Source of the DNA: Xylaria sp. FL1777
Taxonomy: Eukaryota > Ascomycota > Sordariomycetes > Xylariales > Xylariaceae
Length of the DNA stretch: 64,000 nt
Reading direction: 5' to 3'
Assembly (NCBI GenBank): GCA_022578965.1
Contig: MU400520.1
Span: 124,001 to 188,000 of the forward strand
This document shows, piece by piece, positions 44,981 through 57,400 of this stretch. The notes beneath the pieces are model-generated. The model ran no database searches, was not told the origin of the DNA, and was given only the letters and a program-made list of their open reading frames with translations. Made by a program: the position numbers and the translations under genes. Positions within the stretch are counted from its first letter, which is position 1; every line of letters begins with the position of its first letter.

Positions 44981-46718
44981 ATGGACACTATATACGCACG
45001 CCAGTCGCCGCTGTGGCCGACCGGCGCCAATGACACCGATACTATCATTGGAGGCGTTCATTTCAACCTAACGACGCTGAAGCATTGGAACTACACGCTA
45101 TACGAGGGGAACTGGACATTGAGCAATTGGACGCGGTGCTATCTCGTCGACCAGCCGTACACGCCGCCTCTCCTTCTGGACAACGGAACCTTCGGTACTG
45201 TCTGATTCTTGTCGCTACATTCCCGAGACGCTGAGCTAACACGCCGTGAACCAGTCAACAGCACGTGGTGCTACCTCGCAACCCAGCCGACCGGTCCTCG
45301 TGCCCACGCTGGAATCGGTTTCGCTGTCGCATTTGGACTGTGTCTAATTTTCATCCTCGTCAATCTCGCTCGCCATGGAAGGCTTTATCTGCCCGCAGAG
45401 AAGAGGTTCTACGCAATTGGTAGGCGATGGCAGTGGTATTGGGCCATAGTCATCTGCGCTACTGCCCTTATTGGCCTCTTCACCGGTATTGATGTGGATC
45501 GCTACCGTGTATTAGAGCTGCCAATCGTGCTCAACGTCTTCTTTTGGTTCTTGATGAATATGGGGTCCTTGGCCTTGGTGTGGGAGGCAGTTCGTCATTG
45601 GGGTAGTTGGATGGAGAGACAATTCATCGACCCCAATCCATTTGTATTGCACCAGACAGATAGAAGAGGCACGTTTGAATTCTGGCTGCCCTTGTTCTTC
45701 TACTTGTGGTGGTGGTTGGTAAGTTGTTTCTCACGCCAAACTTTGTATCATACGCTAACAGAGGCAGGATTTCTTCATCATTATTCCAAGAAACTGGGGT
45801 GGCATCGAACTTCAGCGTTCGCCTGAGCAGACTGCTACAAAGGGCAAACCTGCCGCTACTGACATCCGCTTCAAGATCGCCCCATTCTTTCTGTTTATCA
45901 GCTGGCTTACAATTGTGGTGTCCCTCTGGCACTCGGTTCGGCATTACGAAGCTAGAAATCGCGGTTTCTTAAACAGGGCCCTTGGATTCATTCGCTACGT
46001 CCCTTTCCGCTTCCTACTTATGGTTCCACTTGCCCTAGTCGTTATAGCATATCAAGCGCTAGCTGCATGGGAGTTCGACTATTCACCTCTCAAGCAGGAC
46101 ACCAACCTCGTTGCCATGTACGTGGGAGGCTACGTTCCGGGTCTCCTCCTCGTCATCATTCTCTGCATCTCTGGATTCATGCGACCTAATGAGGACAAAG
46201 ATCTCATTCGTCAGCGGCGCGAAAGAGGCAACCAGCTTGACCAGGAGCTTGGCATAACTAAAAAGCCGGCCTGGTGGCGACGACTCCATGGTGATATAGG
46301 CAGTGGTGATGCCGTGCGAGATCAACTTTTCCGCAACGTGCGAGAAATAGGAAGTGGCCGTCGTGTTCGAGAAATGGCTGAGCAAAGAGCCGAAAATACG
46401 GAGGCTGCCTCTACAACCGACAACACATTTGAAATGAGCTCGATACATAGATCACCCAGCGTTGCCAGCAGCACGGCGCCGCCCCCCTACGCCCCTTCCG
46501 GCAGGCCAGGTCAGCGGAGGAACGAGCGGACCATCCAAGCGGCTGCCAGTCTTCTCTTCCCAAATGACAGCAATCCATCTCCACCTTCCTTTGACAATAG
46601 AGGCCGGGAGACTCAAACTACCCGAAGGCCTAACAATTATCAGAGGAGTTCTAGTACAGGTAGTAACGGGTCTATAACGGCGCCTCCGCAACAAGTCAGG
46701 AGCATGTTGGACATCTAG
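44981..46718 (+). CDS. DUF2434 family seven-helix membrane protein
   Basis: Three exons, 44981-45194, 45255-45718 and 45768-46718, give 542 residues (donors GTACTG and GTAAGT; GCTAAC branch points in both introns). The first 90 residues carry seven N-glycosylation sequons (N17, N29, N37, N44, N49, N68, N73) and two cysteines. Seven hydrophobic helices follow, including GFAVAFGLCLIFILV, WAIVICATALIGLF, IVLNVFFWFLMNMGSLALV, FWLPLFFYLWWWL, FFLFISWLTIVVSLW, FLLMVPLALVVIAYQ and YVPGLLLVIILCISGF. A charged, Ser/Pro-rich tail of about 200 residues completes it. I recognise the fungal DUF2434 family, which has no assigned function to my knowledge. The layout (outside glycosylated N terminus, inside tail) is receptor-like, but that is only topology. 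Confidence 0.88.
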
Positions 46719-47936
46719 TAACAGGAGGCTGAGAAGAGCATATAGAGTATTCCAGTGTAAAGCTACGTTATGTTAGTATCATGATGATTTTATATGGCGT
46801 TGTCGGGCCACGTTGGGGCAGGTGGATTTGGGCAAAGCCTTTGGGCCATCATGCCGAGACGATGGGGCAGTTCACGTCGGGGCAAACCCTTACCTTAGGT
46901 ACTTGCAATATTGGAGAACGTGTAACACACATGCCAACTACGAATGTAATGCTGCTTTTAGTCATTAATGGTTATTCTTCAGCCGAACATACTTATAGAT
47001 GTATAAATTACTAAGATACCTACATCACGGCCACGACCGTGTTGGTCATCTCTGGAGTGTTTCTATTTTGCGAATCGGCTAACCAACAAAGTGTAATAGA
47101 GCTATCGTTAAGAATATGCTTAATTCGCTACAAAGCTCTAGTTTCTGAAGAGCAATGAGACACAATCTTTCAGGATAATGAGACCTGGTCTGGGAATGTT
47201 GGCACTGCTACCAATCATTTTTTCCAAATATGATTTACCAACATACAAGATCATATTGTATTGCCAAATGCACAAACTGCCTAATATCATCAAACGATCT
47301 TAAATACGTACTCAGACCATGCCCCCTCCCGTCCCATTACACATGCTCATATCTCCCCAAGACAATAAAATTGCGCCTCACGGTATAGATGGCATAAGCA
47401 GCCAGCTCTAACAACAGCGCATCGTAAAGATGCCAAGGAACGCGACCCTGCTCCAAGCGCGCTCTTCCGGTCCGCTTCGGGAAACGACGTCGTCCCGGCT
47501 AAATCCCCAGTTCAGAGGATGTAAATAATCCCCAGGGTAAGTAGATACCATCACGTGTCGTTTCCGCCAAGCCGGGCTCGTGGAAAAGCCAAATCAATCT
47601 CCACAGTTTGTGAGCCGCCTGGGTATCCTGTAGATCTTGCCTAGACCAGCGTCTCTGGGGAAAGGGGGGAAGTTGCGAGCATAGGCGAGAGGCACGCAAT
47701 CTCCGTGAAATATAACCTGGAGATAGCCAGAGTCTTTTAACCCTGCATAAGTACGTGTCCATGCAGAAAGTCGACGTTTCTTTCATCTTGGAAGTGCTTA
47801 TAAAACGGAGACCGCCGTGGTAACTCTGGTACGTAGGACATATATGTAGATATAAGTTAGAGGTAGAACATCTTCGTTTCTGGATAAACCCACACAATCG
47901 GTCTCCCCGACGCATACTGTTGTAGGATTGCTCAAG
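46719..47936. other. Intergenic, deacetylase promoter
   Basis: 1.2 kb of AT-rich DNA between two plus-strand genes. A minus-strand open frame at 47499-48200 overlaps the deacetylase first exon and has no domain, so it was not kept. Confidence 0.5.
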
Positions 47937-49016
47937 ATGCTCTTCGCCTCTGCTGTTGCTGCGTTGGCCCTCGTGGCCGGCGTCTCGGCGCGCGCTGTCC
48001 CGAGCCCGGTCGAGATCATGAAGCGCACGCATGTCGCTGGTAGCGTCATTACCAAGTGCTCCAAGTCTGGTGTCCTGGCACTGGCGTACGATGATGGTCC
48101 ATATCAATATACATCTTCCCTCGTCGATACGCTTAATGCTGCGGGCGTTAAGGGGACGTTTTTCTTCACTGGCACGCTGTATGGGTGTATCTATAATCAA
48201 CGCGCTGCAGTCAAGAAGGCTTTTGATACTGGGCGTACGTATTTCTTCTAATTCTTTATTATTGTTTGGTATTAAATTTTGCTGACTCTTACGGTATAGA
48301 CCAGGTTGCTAGTCACACGTGGTGAGTATTTACCATTAGAGGGAGAATGAGCGGCGGGAAGCAGTCAGTTACAAGAAAGCGCCAGAAGAAGTTCACAACA
48401 CCAATAACAATCGAACGAAAAATAAACAGCGAAAAGAACCTGCTAACGTTTTATCTTTCTCTCGCGTCTGACAGGACACACTCACACATGGCCTCGATGA
48501 GCGCGGCGACGATCCAGAGCGAGATGGAGAGGGTCGAGCAAGCGATGGTCAACATCTTCGGGCGCAAGCCGGCGTACGTGCGGCCGCCGTACCTCGAGAC
48601 CGGGGGCCAGTTCCTCAGCGTGATGAAGCAGCTCAACTACACCGTGATCAACGACGACATCGACACCGGCGACTGGAATAACCGCTCGCCCGCCCAGAGC
48701 GAGCAGCTGTTCCAGAGCGCCGGCGCCACCGGCCAGGGACACATCCCGCTCATGCACGAGACGTACCAGTCTACCGTCACGACGCTCACGAACTGGCTCA
48801 TTAATTGGGCTAAGACGAATAATCTGCAGATTGTCACTGTTGGTAAGTAGGCGTTGGTATCGCGTTTCCCCGCTTTCCTTTGCTTGTGGTCTGGGTTTAG
48901 TCTGCTTTGGAGGTAGAGGCTGACTCTCGTCTTGTGATGTAGCTGAGTGCCTTGATGATGCTGCTGGCATGTACAAGGAGGGCAATTTCACCGGCAACGG
49001 CGCCACTGCTTGTTAA
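47937..49016 (+). CDS. Secreted NodB-type polysaccharide (chitin) deacetylase
   Basis: Four exons, 47937-48234, 48300-48321 (22 bases), 48475-48842 and 48943-49016, give 253 residues in consistent phases. A signal peptide (LFASAVAALALVAGVSARA) leads. The NodB domain shows motif 1 LAYDDGPY (D52/D53, the first the likely catalytic base and the second a metal ligand), motif 2 SHTWTHSH with H105 and H109 as metal ligands, motif 3 RPPYLE, motif 4 DIDTGDW and motif 5 LMHETY. These enzymes remove acetyl groups from chitin or related N-acetylglucosamine polymers at the cell wall or in plant/insect substrates. The tail AECLDDAAGMYKEGN ends the protein without a chitin-binding module or GPI signal, so it is a single-domain secreted form. 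Confidence 0.93.
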
Positions 49017-49475
49017 GTGGTCAGGGTGAGGGAGCGACGTTCAATCCGCTAGTGGTGAAGCTAGGATCGTGGCTGGTCTTCTTCATCTACCTGATGTATA
49101 TATGTGACCTGAACATAATTGATTACTCGATCTTTCATAATGTCTTCTCATGAGAGTTGTTCAGATGAAGAAAGCTCTATTCGTTGTTGTTTATTCTCGT
49201 ATCTAATTATATAATAGAGACCTACTAGAATCGCAAGTCAAGAGCAGTTTCGTGTTTAGAGTTTACAAAGACGTAGGCAGAACGTTGGTGGTCTTCTTAA
49301 TAGTTTACATAAGAGTAGTAAGCTTTATCTAAGTACATGGTACGATACATTTCCCATCTCTCTCCAGAAATTTCTTTCATATGGGTAGATATTCGTAACA
49401 TATAGCTTTTAGCTTCTAGCCTCCCAATTACAACCCTTCTTATTCCTCAGTTGGCCGGTATCCAACACTCAGTCT
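49017..49475. other. Convergent 3' spacer
   Basis: The deacetylase (plus) and amidoligase (minus) genes end into this 459-base AT-rich spacer. Likely both 3' UTRs; nothing else seen. Confidence 0.6.
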
Positions 49476-51110
49476 TCACCAGCTTGCTTTTAGACATGTG
49501 TCATACTGGACCCATGCATCACCGTCAGCACTCAAGCTCCATGCATCGTCCTCGCCGCTCTCGCTAAAAGCGTCGTCACGTTTGGTATTCAGGATATGTC
49601 TTAGCGTTGGTTCCCAACCATCATCTTCCTCAATAAACCTATCCCCATCCCCATTCTCCACAACTAGCTGTTCCCAAGCATCATTTTCCTCAGTAGGATC
49701 CCAATCATCCTGCTCCCATACAGTCAGATACCACTTATTCCCAATCCCCTCGTCTAGAATACCGTTCGGGCAATCGTCAGGTCTATGGAAAGCCAACACG
49801 GGCTCCCGCTCATGTCTGTTACTCATAAGACGCAGTTGTACAAACTCGATATCTCCTTCATCGAGCCCAATATCGTGGAGCAAATCGAAGACGTTGTACT
49901 TGCATCGTCTTTCCTCAGACTTGGCACAATCGTACAGGAGCTGAAAGAAGTCATCGTTGGAACACTCTGTGACGGCAGGACCACTGAGCGCAAGGCAGAT
50001 CTTAGCCCAAACGACTATCCAGTCTGCGTCGAGCGAGCCAGCCGCCTGTCGGAATTCAATAGTTGGTTTCTTCGCCTTCGCCCTCGTCCTCTCCAAGTCT
50101 TGCGGGTCCTCGTTTAATCCGCTCGGGGTTGTGACCAAGTTAGTGAAGTTGTATGCACCCCGCAATCCGCCGGGCGATACCAGCTCGGCAACTATGCCGG
50201 GGTCGTTGGCACGGAGAATTTGCCGCACGCCCTCTATCAACTGGAGTTTGGTTAGACGCTCGTCCTCGGGTTGGCGCAGTCGAAGCTCGTACGCCTCCGC
50301 AATGGCGCGGGATGGTGTGGCGTCCAACAGGCCGACAGGACGGCTATGCCAGAAATAAGTCGGCTTCTCCCTATTCTTATTGACTCTATCCCAAGAGAAC
50401 TCGACATGCTGTCCCTCTTTCAACCCCTCGAGGTACTGCGCTGCATTTTCCGCACCCGTCTCACTGCAAAAGTTGCTGGAGCGCCTCAAACCAAGACAGT
50501 GGTCGTTGCCGAGACGACAGGCAGGGTGGAGGGTATTCAGCAGGTTTTCCGCCAGCCAAAGCAAGGCGGCAGTGCGCTGGACGGGGCGCAGCTCCAGGGG
50601 CTTGCCGCCGCGACCGACGTGTACGTGGAAGCCGCAGCAGGGGGGCACGGCGGTGCGGAACGCCGCGTTGACGGCCTCCACGACGGCCTCGATCTCTATG
50701 AACGCCGCCGCGCTGGCTACGAGCGCCGGCGAGATGATCTCCACGCCTACGTGCTTGAGGGGGCTGTAGGCGCGGTCGAAGTCATGCGGCAGCTTCAGCG
50801 AGCCGTCGGGCACCACGTTCCAGACGTCGTGAGAGCTACTTTCGATCTCCCCGGGGTCCTTCCACGCCCTAGCCTTGAAACCTGCCCTGGTGATCACGTC
50901 TACCACTTGATAGCGCACCCAGGCTGCTTCGAGGTAGGAGACGCCATCCTCTGTCTCGAGCAGGCCGGCGGGAGGCATGATGAATTTTGGGGCTGAGAGT
51001 ACTGGGCCATAGCGCGCGTTGTCCTTGGCGGAGACGGGCTGGTCGCGGGTTGTGTAGAAGATTATGAGTTCGAGCTCGATGCCGAATGTCTGGTAAGTTG
51101 GCGGGATCAT
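49476..51110 (-). CDS. Putative amidoligase (Amidoligase_2 family)
   Basis: A single exon of 544 residues. The N terminus TFGIELELI, the block CCGFHVHVGRG near 158-168 and the later TIEFRQAAGSLD near 353-364 are the conserved glutamate/histidine/arginine signatures of the putative amidoligase family, related to glutamine synthetase and glutamate-cysteine ligase. Such enzymes would form an amide bond between a carboxylate and an amine using ATP, on an unknown peptide or small molecule. The C-terminal 110 residues are acidic and carry several D-[A/G]-W units (NDAWEQ, DDGWEP, DDAWSL, GDAWVQ), which look like a degenerate repeat. No signal peptide. No partner gene such as a gamma-glutamyl cyclotransferase is next to it. 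Confidence 0.85.
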   Translation of the reverse strand: MIPPTYQTFGIELELIIFYTTRDQPVSAKDNARYGPVLSAPKFIMPPAGLLETEDGVSYLEAAWVRYQVVDVITRAGFKARAWKDPGEIESSSHDVWNVVPDGSLKLPHDFDRAYSPLKHVGVEIISPALVASAAAFIEIEAVVEAVNAAFRTAVPPCCGFHVHVGRGGKPLELRPVQRTAALLWLAENLLNTLHPACRLGNDHCLGLRRSSNFCSETGAENAAQYLEGLKEGQHVEFSWDRVNKNREKPTYFWHSRPVGLLDATPSRAIAEAYELRLRQPEDERLTKLQLIEGVRQILRANDPGIVAELVSPGGLRGAYNFTNLVTTPSGLNEDPQDLERTRAKAKKPTIEFRQAAGSLDADWIVVWAKICLALSGPAVTECSNDDFFQLLYDCAKSEERRCKYNVFDLLHDIGLDEGDIEFVQLRLMSNRHEREPVLAFHRPDDCPNGILDEGIGNKWYLTVWEQDDWDPTEENDAWEQLVVENGDGDRFIEEDDGWEPTLRHILNTKRDDAFSESGEDDAWSLSADGDAWVQYDTCLKASW

Positions 51111-54100
51111 TGTGAATAAAGGGGTGAAGGTGATGGAAGTGATGTAGTATTCTGGGATTTATGATAGGGGCTTATTAGACGGTGGTGCTTTTCTGCGATA
51201 ACTAGTATGATCTTCAGATGATAGGTGATGATACTGAATCAAGATATTGTAAGAATTGAGAAAATATGTGAAGGAAATATTTATATATTTAACATCTTGT
51301 TAGCAACTAGCATTACTATAATAATCTACTAAGAGTAAGCCTCTATGAAGAGTCATTACGTTTCTATGCTCTAGTTGGACCTCATTGCCCATTGAGTATC
51401 AATAGATATTTATGGGGTCTCTCATAATCTCTATTGAATGAGTGTCAGGAGGGATATAATGGGAGATGTTTCGTGTATGTATTGTTACGCAAAGAGCTTT
51501 GACTGAATACCAAATCCTAGCAAGCTCTGCCACAATCTACGAAATATTCTGCTTGTTCTCTTGTCACATGATAATGGGCGTTCGTAGATAGAGATAAGGT
51601 GTCAATACTATTAAAATGAACAGGAGCCCGCTATTGTGGTTTGCATCTACTCTGGTCTTCCGAGGTCAATATCAGAACATCCATTGACCCATAACCTGTG
51701 TGACTGAAGGACAAACATCAATGTCACCACTCTATTGTAAAACTAATAGACAAATGAGTTGCACAGGCTAGATACCGTAGCTAGCCTCTAAGCCGATTTA
51801 ACATGCTTCCTATTTTCAACAGTCTCGCTAGGTACAGCAGTGTCAAAGGTCTCTGTCTCCAGAGTGAAGTTGGGTCACCAGAGGGTAGCTGCTAGGTCGT
51901 ACTTATGGGTAAGGGCTCAATGTTATTGATTCCCGAGTCTTCCCCAAGAAGTATTAGAAGAAAACACAGCTTTATATAGATAATACTAGACTGCCTCTCA
52001 TAATTAAAGCCCCTTCTACCCTGCTACGACCCTAGCCCCTGACAAGCAGCCGTTATAGATAATAATACCACTCTGATACGTATGGAGATTACCTGCGCTG
52101 ATAATGAGATGTTGATAATAGTATTTAGTACCTTTAAGTATCATGAATAGGAAATTGCCTAATAATTTTCTATCTATCCTGACATGTGGAAGGGCGTTCT
52201 CTACTGGGTGCTGCTATCGGACCTTGTCCTGTCTAGCTACCTATGTCTAGTCACGTACTTCAGCAAGCGACGTCTTGTGACAGACCAAGCTATTGTTAGT
52301 AATTTTTGTATTCGAATGCTACCACTATGGTATGGTCTCTCTCCTGAATCGTTCGGAGGAATATGCTCTCGGTACCATAACGGGTTGTCTACACACATGG
52401 GAGTGGATGAGCTGAGTGTAATACTAGAAAAAAAGATATTATTTGTGTGATTAGAATATGGCACCTGGCTCGTATTTGGGACTCTTTACGAGTCTAATTG
52501 AGTGTTGTTTTGCCTTTTGTTCACCTTTCGTTGGAATTTTATTCGACTTTCAACATTTAGTCTTGGTCTATACGAACACAGGAGTGTGCACATCTATACG
52601 CATCCACGCTGAATCAAACCTGAGATCCCCTAACTCTTGGTGAAGTGTGAATGAATCTATGCATGTGTCCTTTATACTGGGATAGTAAATTCGAGAGTTT
52701 AATACCTACGTACGTAGTAGTTACTTATGATTGAGTAACCTAGGTGGATAGATATTACCTTATTTTAGCATACAGGTTGTAGTTAAAAGTAATCCTTTAT
52801 TGTGGCTGTCGACTTTTACTCATCAATACACAAGATACCTAGGTGCTTAGCAGTGACCGAAGTATTATAGCATAGACATGCAACTGTATGGTTGTAGTAT
52901 ACAAAGTGTTGGATTTGAAAGCGTACGGAGTTGTTGTGACATTTGGATTTGGAATGGAATGCTTATCATGTCTTATGGGAAGGAATAATGAATCAAGCCT
53001 GATATGTCTTACCCAGAATGATTTGGTGGTGTGAGCCAACCACCAGTAGCTTCTATCAAAGCACATCATGGATTTTATTGCTGTAGCAGCACTTTAGTAT
53101 TGTCTGGGACTTGATGATATATGGGGACATGAATTTAAATGTTACATGCCTTGGATAGTTGACATGTAATATTATTAGGTTCACTGCCTAGAGGAATTCT
53201 AATAAAATACCTGACCTATTAAGTCCTTATACCCATTGAACCCAGGCTGACTAACATGCGCTCCGAGGGCCTCGGTTTTTCGGACATCACATCCTGATAT
53301 AGGGACATCACCTTACCTAAACCTAACATAGTAACCTCCCTATAAATACAGCTAACCACACTGCAATTTATCTAAATCATTCCTAAGCTAGCTGTAACCA
53401 GAGTACTGTACATAGAGCTATGCTATAATTATTGGCACTACTACGTATCATATTAGCATGTTGTTTTATACTTTGATTAATACCTTGTGCACGCTTACCA
53501 GAATAGGTTTAAGGTAAACTCGAGGCCTGCGCTGAGTGTGCAGCAAGTACCGGTACCTTCACGAGCAGGCAGATTGGAGCTTGAATTACCCCATCTCAGA
53601 TGGTCCCCACCTCCCTTTTAACAAATCAAGTCTTCTGTCTATAGAGCTTACAGCTATCTTCGGCCTTTAAGCCACGGTATATATACATTTCACTTCCTCC
53701 TCTTCGCGTCTTATAGCCAGGCGCGCCGTTCGCTTATCTAACATCTCCCGCTTCACTGTCGCTCTGAACTGGCACATTTCGACCAGCATTGCTTCTGTGA
53801 TACAACCTGATAATCCACAACACATGTAGCAGTCTCACCGAACAGGTAAGACCCCTTCTTTGTTAATGTCATTTTCCAATCTTTGGTTACGACGACGCGA
53901 GAGGCGGTGGTCGCTATGCGCTTCACCCGGATAATGGCTATCGAGTGGCCATCATGGTGACTATCGTTGGCGACCATCGCGCACGACCACCAATGCCATA
54001 CCAATACCACACCACTACCAATGTCAATACCGTATTACAACTACTGGCACCCAATTGCTAGGTAGCATATCTACTCTCATCCCTCTCTACCCGAACCCCT

Positions 54101-54463
54101 CCCTTCTCGTCGCAGTCGTGCAAAAGTATCGTCCCCGTGTTCCCATTTGCCCGTCCTCTCTTCGCCATCTCCCCCGTTTGCGACGTCTTTTTGATTCCTT
54201 TGGGGCTGGATGACCCATCGTGCCTGTGTAGGCCTATGCTCGGTTGACGCGGACAATCCTATCTTGGTGTGTCTTGGGTATCCTTACCCTTGTTCTTTTT
54301 CTTGCCGGTCGTTATATTTTGCGACTACGCGCCTGTTGAATTAACTCTACTTGTCTTGATCGCAATTATACGCATAGTCACACCCCCTGTTCTGACAATC
54401 CCATCCGCAGACGCCGACATCCATTCCTGAACTGGCGCCTATGTAGCTATGTTGTAGGGCCTG
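51111..54463. other. Gene-free 3.3 kb, divergent promoters
   Basis: Separates the divergent amidoligase and Reb1-like genes. AT-rich through 51150-53500 with no domain-bearing frame. The last 800 bases are more balanced and probably contain the Reb1-like promoter and leader, with a possible leader intron (GTAAGA near 53846, CGCAG near 54111). Confidence 0.5.
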
Positions 54464-57400
54464 ATGGGGCAGAGCGCAAGTCACCCTAGGGAAGGGGAGG
54501 GCCATGATTCGAGAGACGACACCGCCAAACAAGAACAACTCCAGAACCATCACTCTCCAGATGATGATCTAGTCTTCTCGAATCATATAAATAACTCCAT
54601 CAGTCCAGCTTTCCCCTCACCCCGACGTCCCGACGCGATCGAATACTCGAGTTCGCCTGCTCCACGCTTGCACACCTCCCAGCCTCCAACGCCTATTCCA
54701 ACGTCCGAAATGTCCAACTCTTCTCCATACAAGTCCTCCCCTGCTTTCAGTTCCTCGCTGAATCTTCCTATTGAACCCAACCAACATGAAAACTCCCTAC
54801 GCTCCTCGAAAAGGAAGAGAGGGCATAAGAGACGACAAAGCTTTGCATCCCACTCCGACCGACTCTCAGTTTCGCGTTCCTCGGTCGATTTCAGTTATGA
54901 CGGCGAACAGAACCAACGCCAGACGATAAGTGCAACCAATGTGGATATGGATACCATCTCTGCTAGCGCTCATTCACGGCGCCAACGCAAGAAAGAGAAA
55001 AGAGACCTCAGGCGTACAGCAAAGCTTGCAAAACAGCAGGTAGAAGCCAGCTCTACTCCAGAGCTTGACCAAGAGCAAAGCCAATTCCCCGAACTTTGGC
55101 AGTCTCAAGAACGGCTAGTCGCTGCGGAACATGAGCAGGAAGAGGAGAATTATCTTGAAACTCACACGGCAGCACTTGTCGAACCTCAGAACACTGTATC
55201 GAAGAAGCGCAAGAGGAAGTCTCGGACCAAAGCCGAAAATGAACCTGAACAAATTTCACAGAAGCACAAGAAATACAGGAGTGACACGGCTGATATTACA
55301 ACAGAATATAACCAGCAGACTCATAATGTTGCTATTGAGGAGCCGGATGTGTCTATCAACGATGATATTGACTTCAATGACCTCGCCGAACAACTCTATT
55401 CTGACCGCAAGAGAAGATTCCATCATGAAGCTATTGAAGAAAACTTGCCGTTAGCTATTGAGCATGAGAAACTAGTCGAAGTTACGGACGTTGATGACCA
55501 GATTCAAAGCATTTCGATTGAAAATGAACGAGCTGAAAGCGAGAGTGAGAGCAAGACTGAGAGCGAAGTAGAGGAAATATACAAAGATGACGACATTGAC
55601 CATGACTACAATGGTGAGACTGGAGGAGTTGAAAGCGAAGCCGAGAGCGAGGTGGAGGAAGTGTATGGAGTTGACGATGTTGACCCCAACAACACTGCTG
55701 AGGATAACGATAATCATACCGAGAACATGATACCAGAAACGCGATCTACAACTCGTGTTAGCACCCGTCGACTCAACGCTTCTGTGGGAGCTACAAGGGA
55801 GCCAACTCAGGATACTGACAATGACGAACTCAGCACCAGTGTCATACAAGAGGAAGTGGCCGATCATATTGCACCAAGCGATATCAATAGATTAGCTTAT
55901 GACGTTGATGGACCATCCTCGGTGCCATGTCCAAGCAGTGCTGGAGAGACCAGTACTAAGTGCTCTACAAACAATAAAACTAGTACTGGACGGAAACGTG
56001 TGGCTAAGCCGGATTTTTTTAGGCGCATGGTAGCCCATATCGACGAGGACCCTAACTCTCAATCGCCGTCCTCTGGTGCAGTGTTACGCAAGAGTGATAG
56101 AGCCAAAGGCAAGCAAAGAGCTGTCGAGGAGGAGGCGGCCACACCTGAGGCCACACCTGAGGCCACACCCGAGGCCACACCCGATCTATCCACTTCTGCT
56201 CGCAAAACTAGGCAGGTCAAGACCAGAAATATGCTTAAGGATAGTCCAAATATAGATGCTGATGGTGGTGCTGTGACACCATCAACTAATAGTGTAGTCC
56301 GTTTGCGGAAGCCTAAAACTCCTGTTACGATAGCTGGAGCTTTCAGCGACTCTGAGATTCAAAACCTCACGCGGGTTATTGACTGGTTTAGGGACGATAA
56401 TGGTTTGACTCAACGCCAAGTCAATGAATTGATTCATCTCAACCCTAAAGAACCTCGCGCTCGGGAGTTGTGGGAAGACATCATAGCAGCATGCCCCGGC
56501 CGAAGTCGACAGAAAGTTATCAACCAGACTCGACGCAGGTTCCATAACTTTGTAGCACGTGGCACATGGACTCCGGAGCAAGACCAAGAACTCAGACAGA
56601 TGTATGAACAGTACGGAAATAAATACGCCATGATAGGTCAATTCATCAACCGTCATCCTGAAGACATCCGGGACCGTATCAGAAACTATATCGTCTGCGG
56701 AGATAAACTGAGGAAGGATCAGTGGACTAAAGAGGAGGTAGATAAACTTGTCGCTATCGTTGAACAAGCTATTGAAGAGATACGTCTGCAGCGAGCTAAG
56801 CGAAGCCTGGAAGACAGTCGACCAGTTGAGGAAGATATCAACTGGCAACTAGTAAGTATGGGCATGGACAGAACACGCAGTCGCCTACAATGCATGTCCA
56901 AATGGAAGGCTCTTAAACCACAACTTGCTGGTGCTGGCTTAGATGGAGAAGCTGCTCCCATTGAGGAAGTCATACAAAAGGCTCGCGAAACAGCAGCCAC
57001 CATGTCTTACCGCAACCGTTTCCTCGTTATCAAGGAAATCATCAAGACTGGTGCTAATGCTGATAGCCGCATCCCGTGGCTCAAAGTGCGCAATGAGCTA
57101 GAGTGTCAATGGACCAGACCTCCTCTGATGGTGGTCTGGTTCCGGCTTCGGAGAACCCTGCCTAATTGGCAAAGCTTGAATGTGAAGGACACATGCACGC
57201 TTCTCATGCAAAAATTCCAACACACTCACAAGCTCGAGTATTTCAATGAAGAGGGTGGCAATCTCGACTATGATGCCGAATATCGTGATATTGAGTATAG
57301 GATTAAGAAAGGTCGGAAGTCTAACCTGACACCTAAAAGCTCAGCTTTCATTAGCCGGGCTACTGACGATGAGGAGGAAGGGCGGGAAGGCGAAATGAAC

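Noticed and set aside
47499..48200. Minus-strand frame of 233 codons before and over the deacetylase
   Set aside because: It overlaps the signal-peptide exon of a well-supported gene and has no recognisable domain.
52184..52450. Hydrophobic 88-codon frame in the long gap
   Set aside because: No splice continuation, no family match and AT-rich context; most likely chance.
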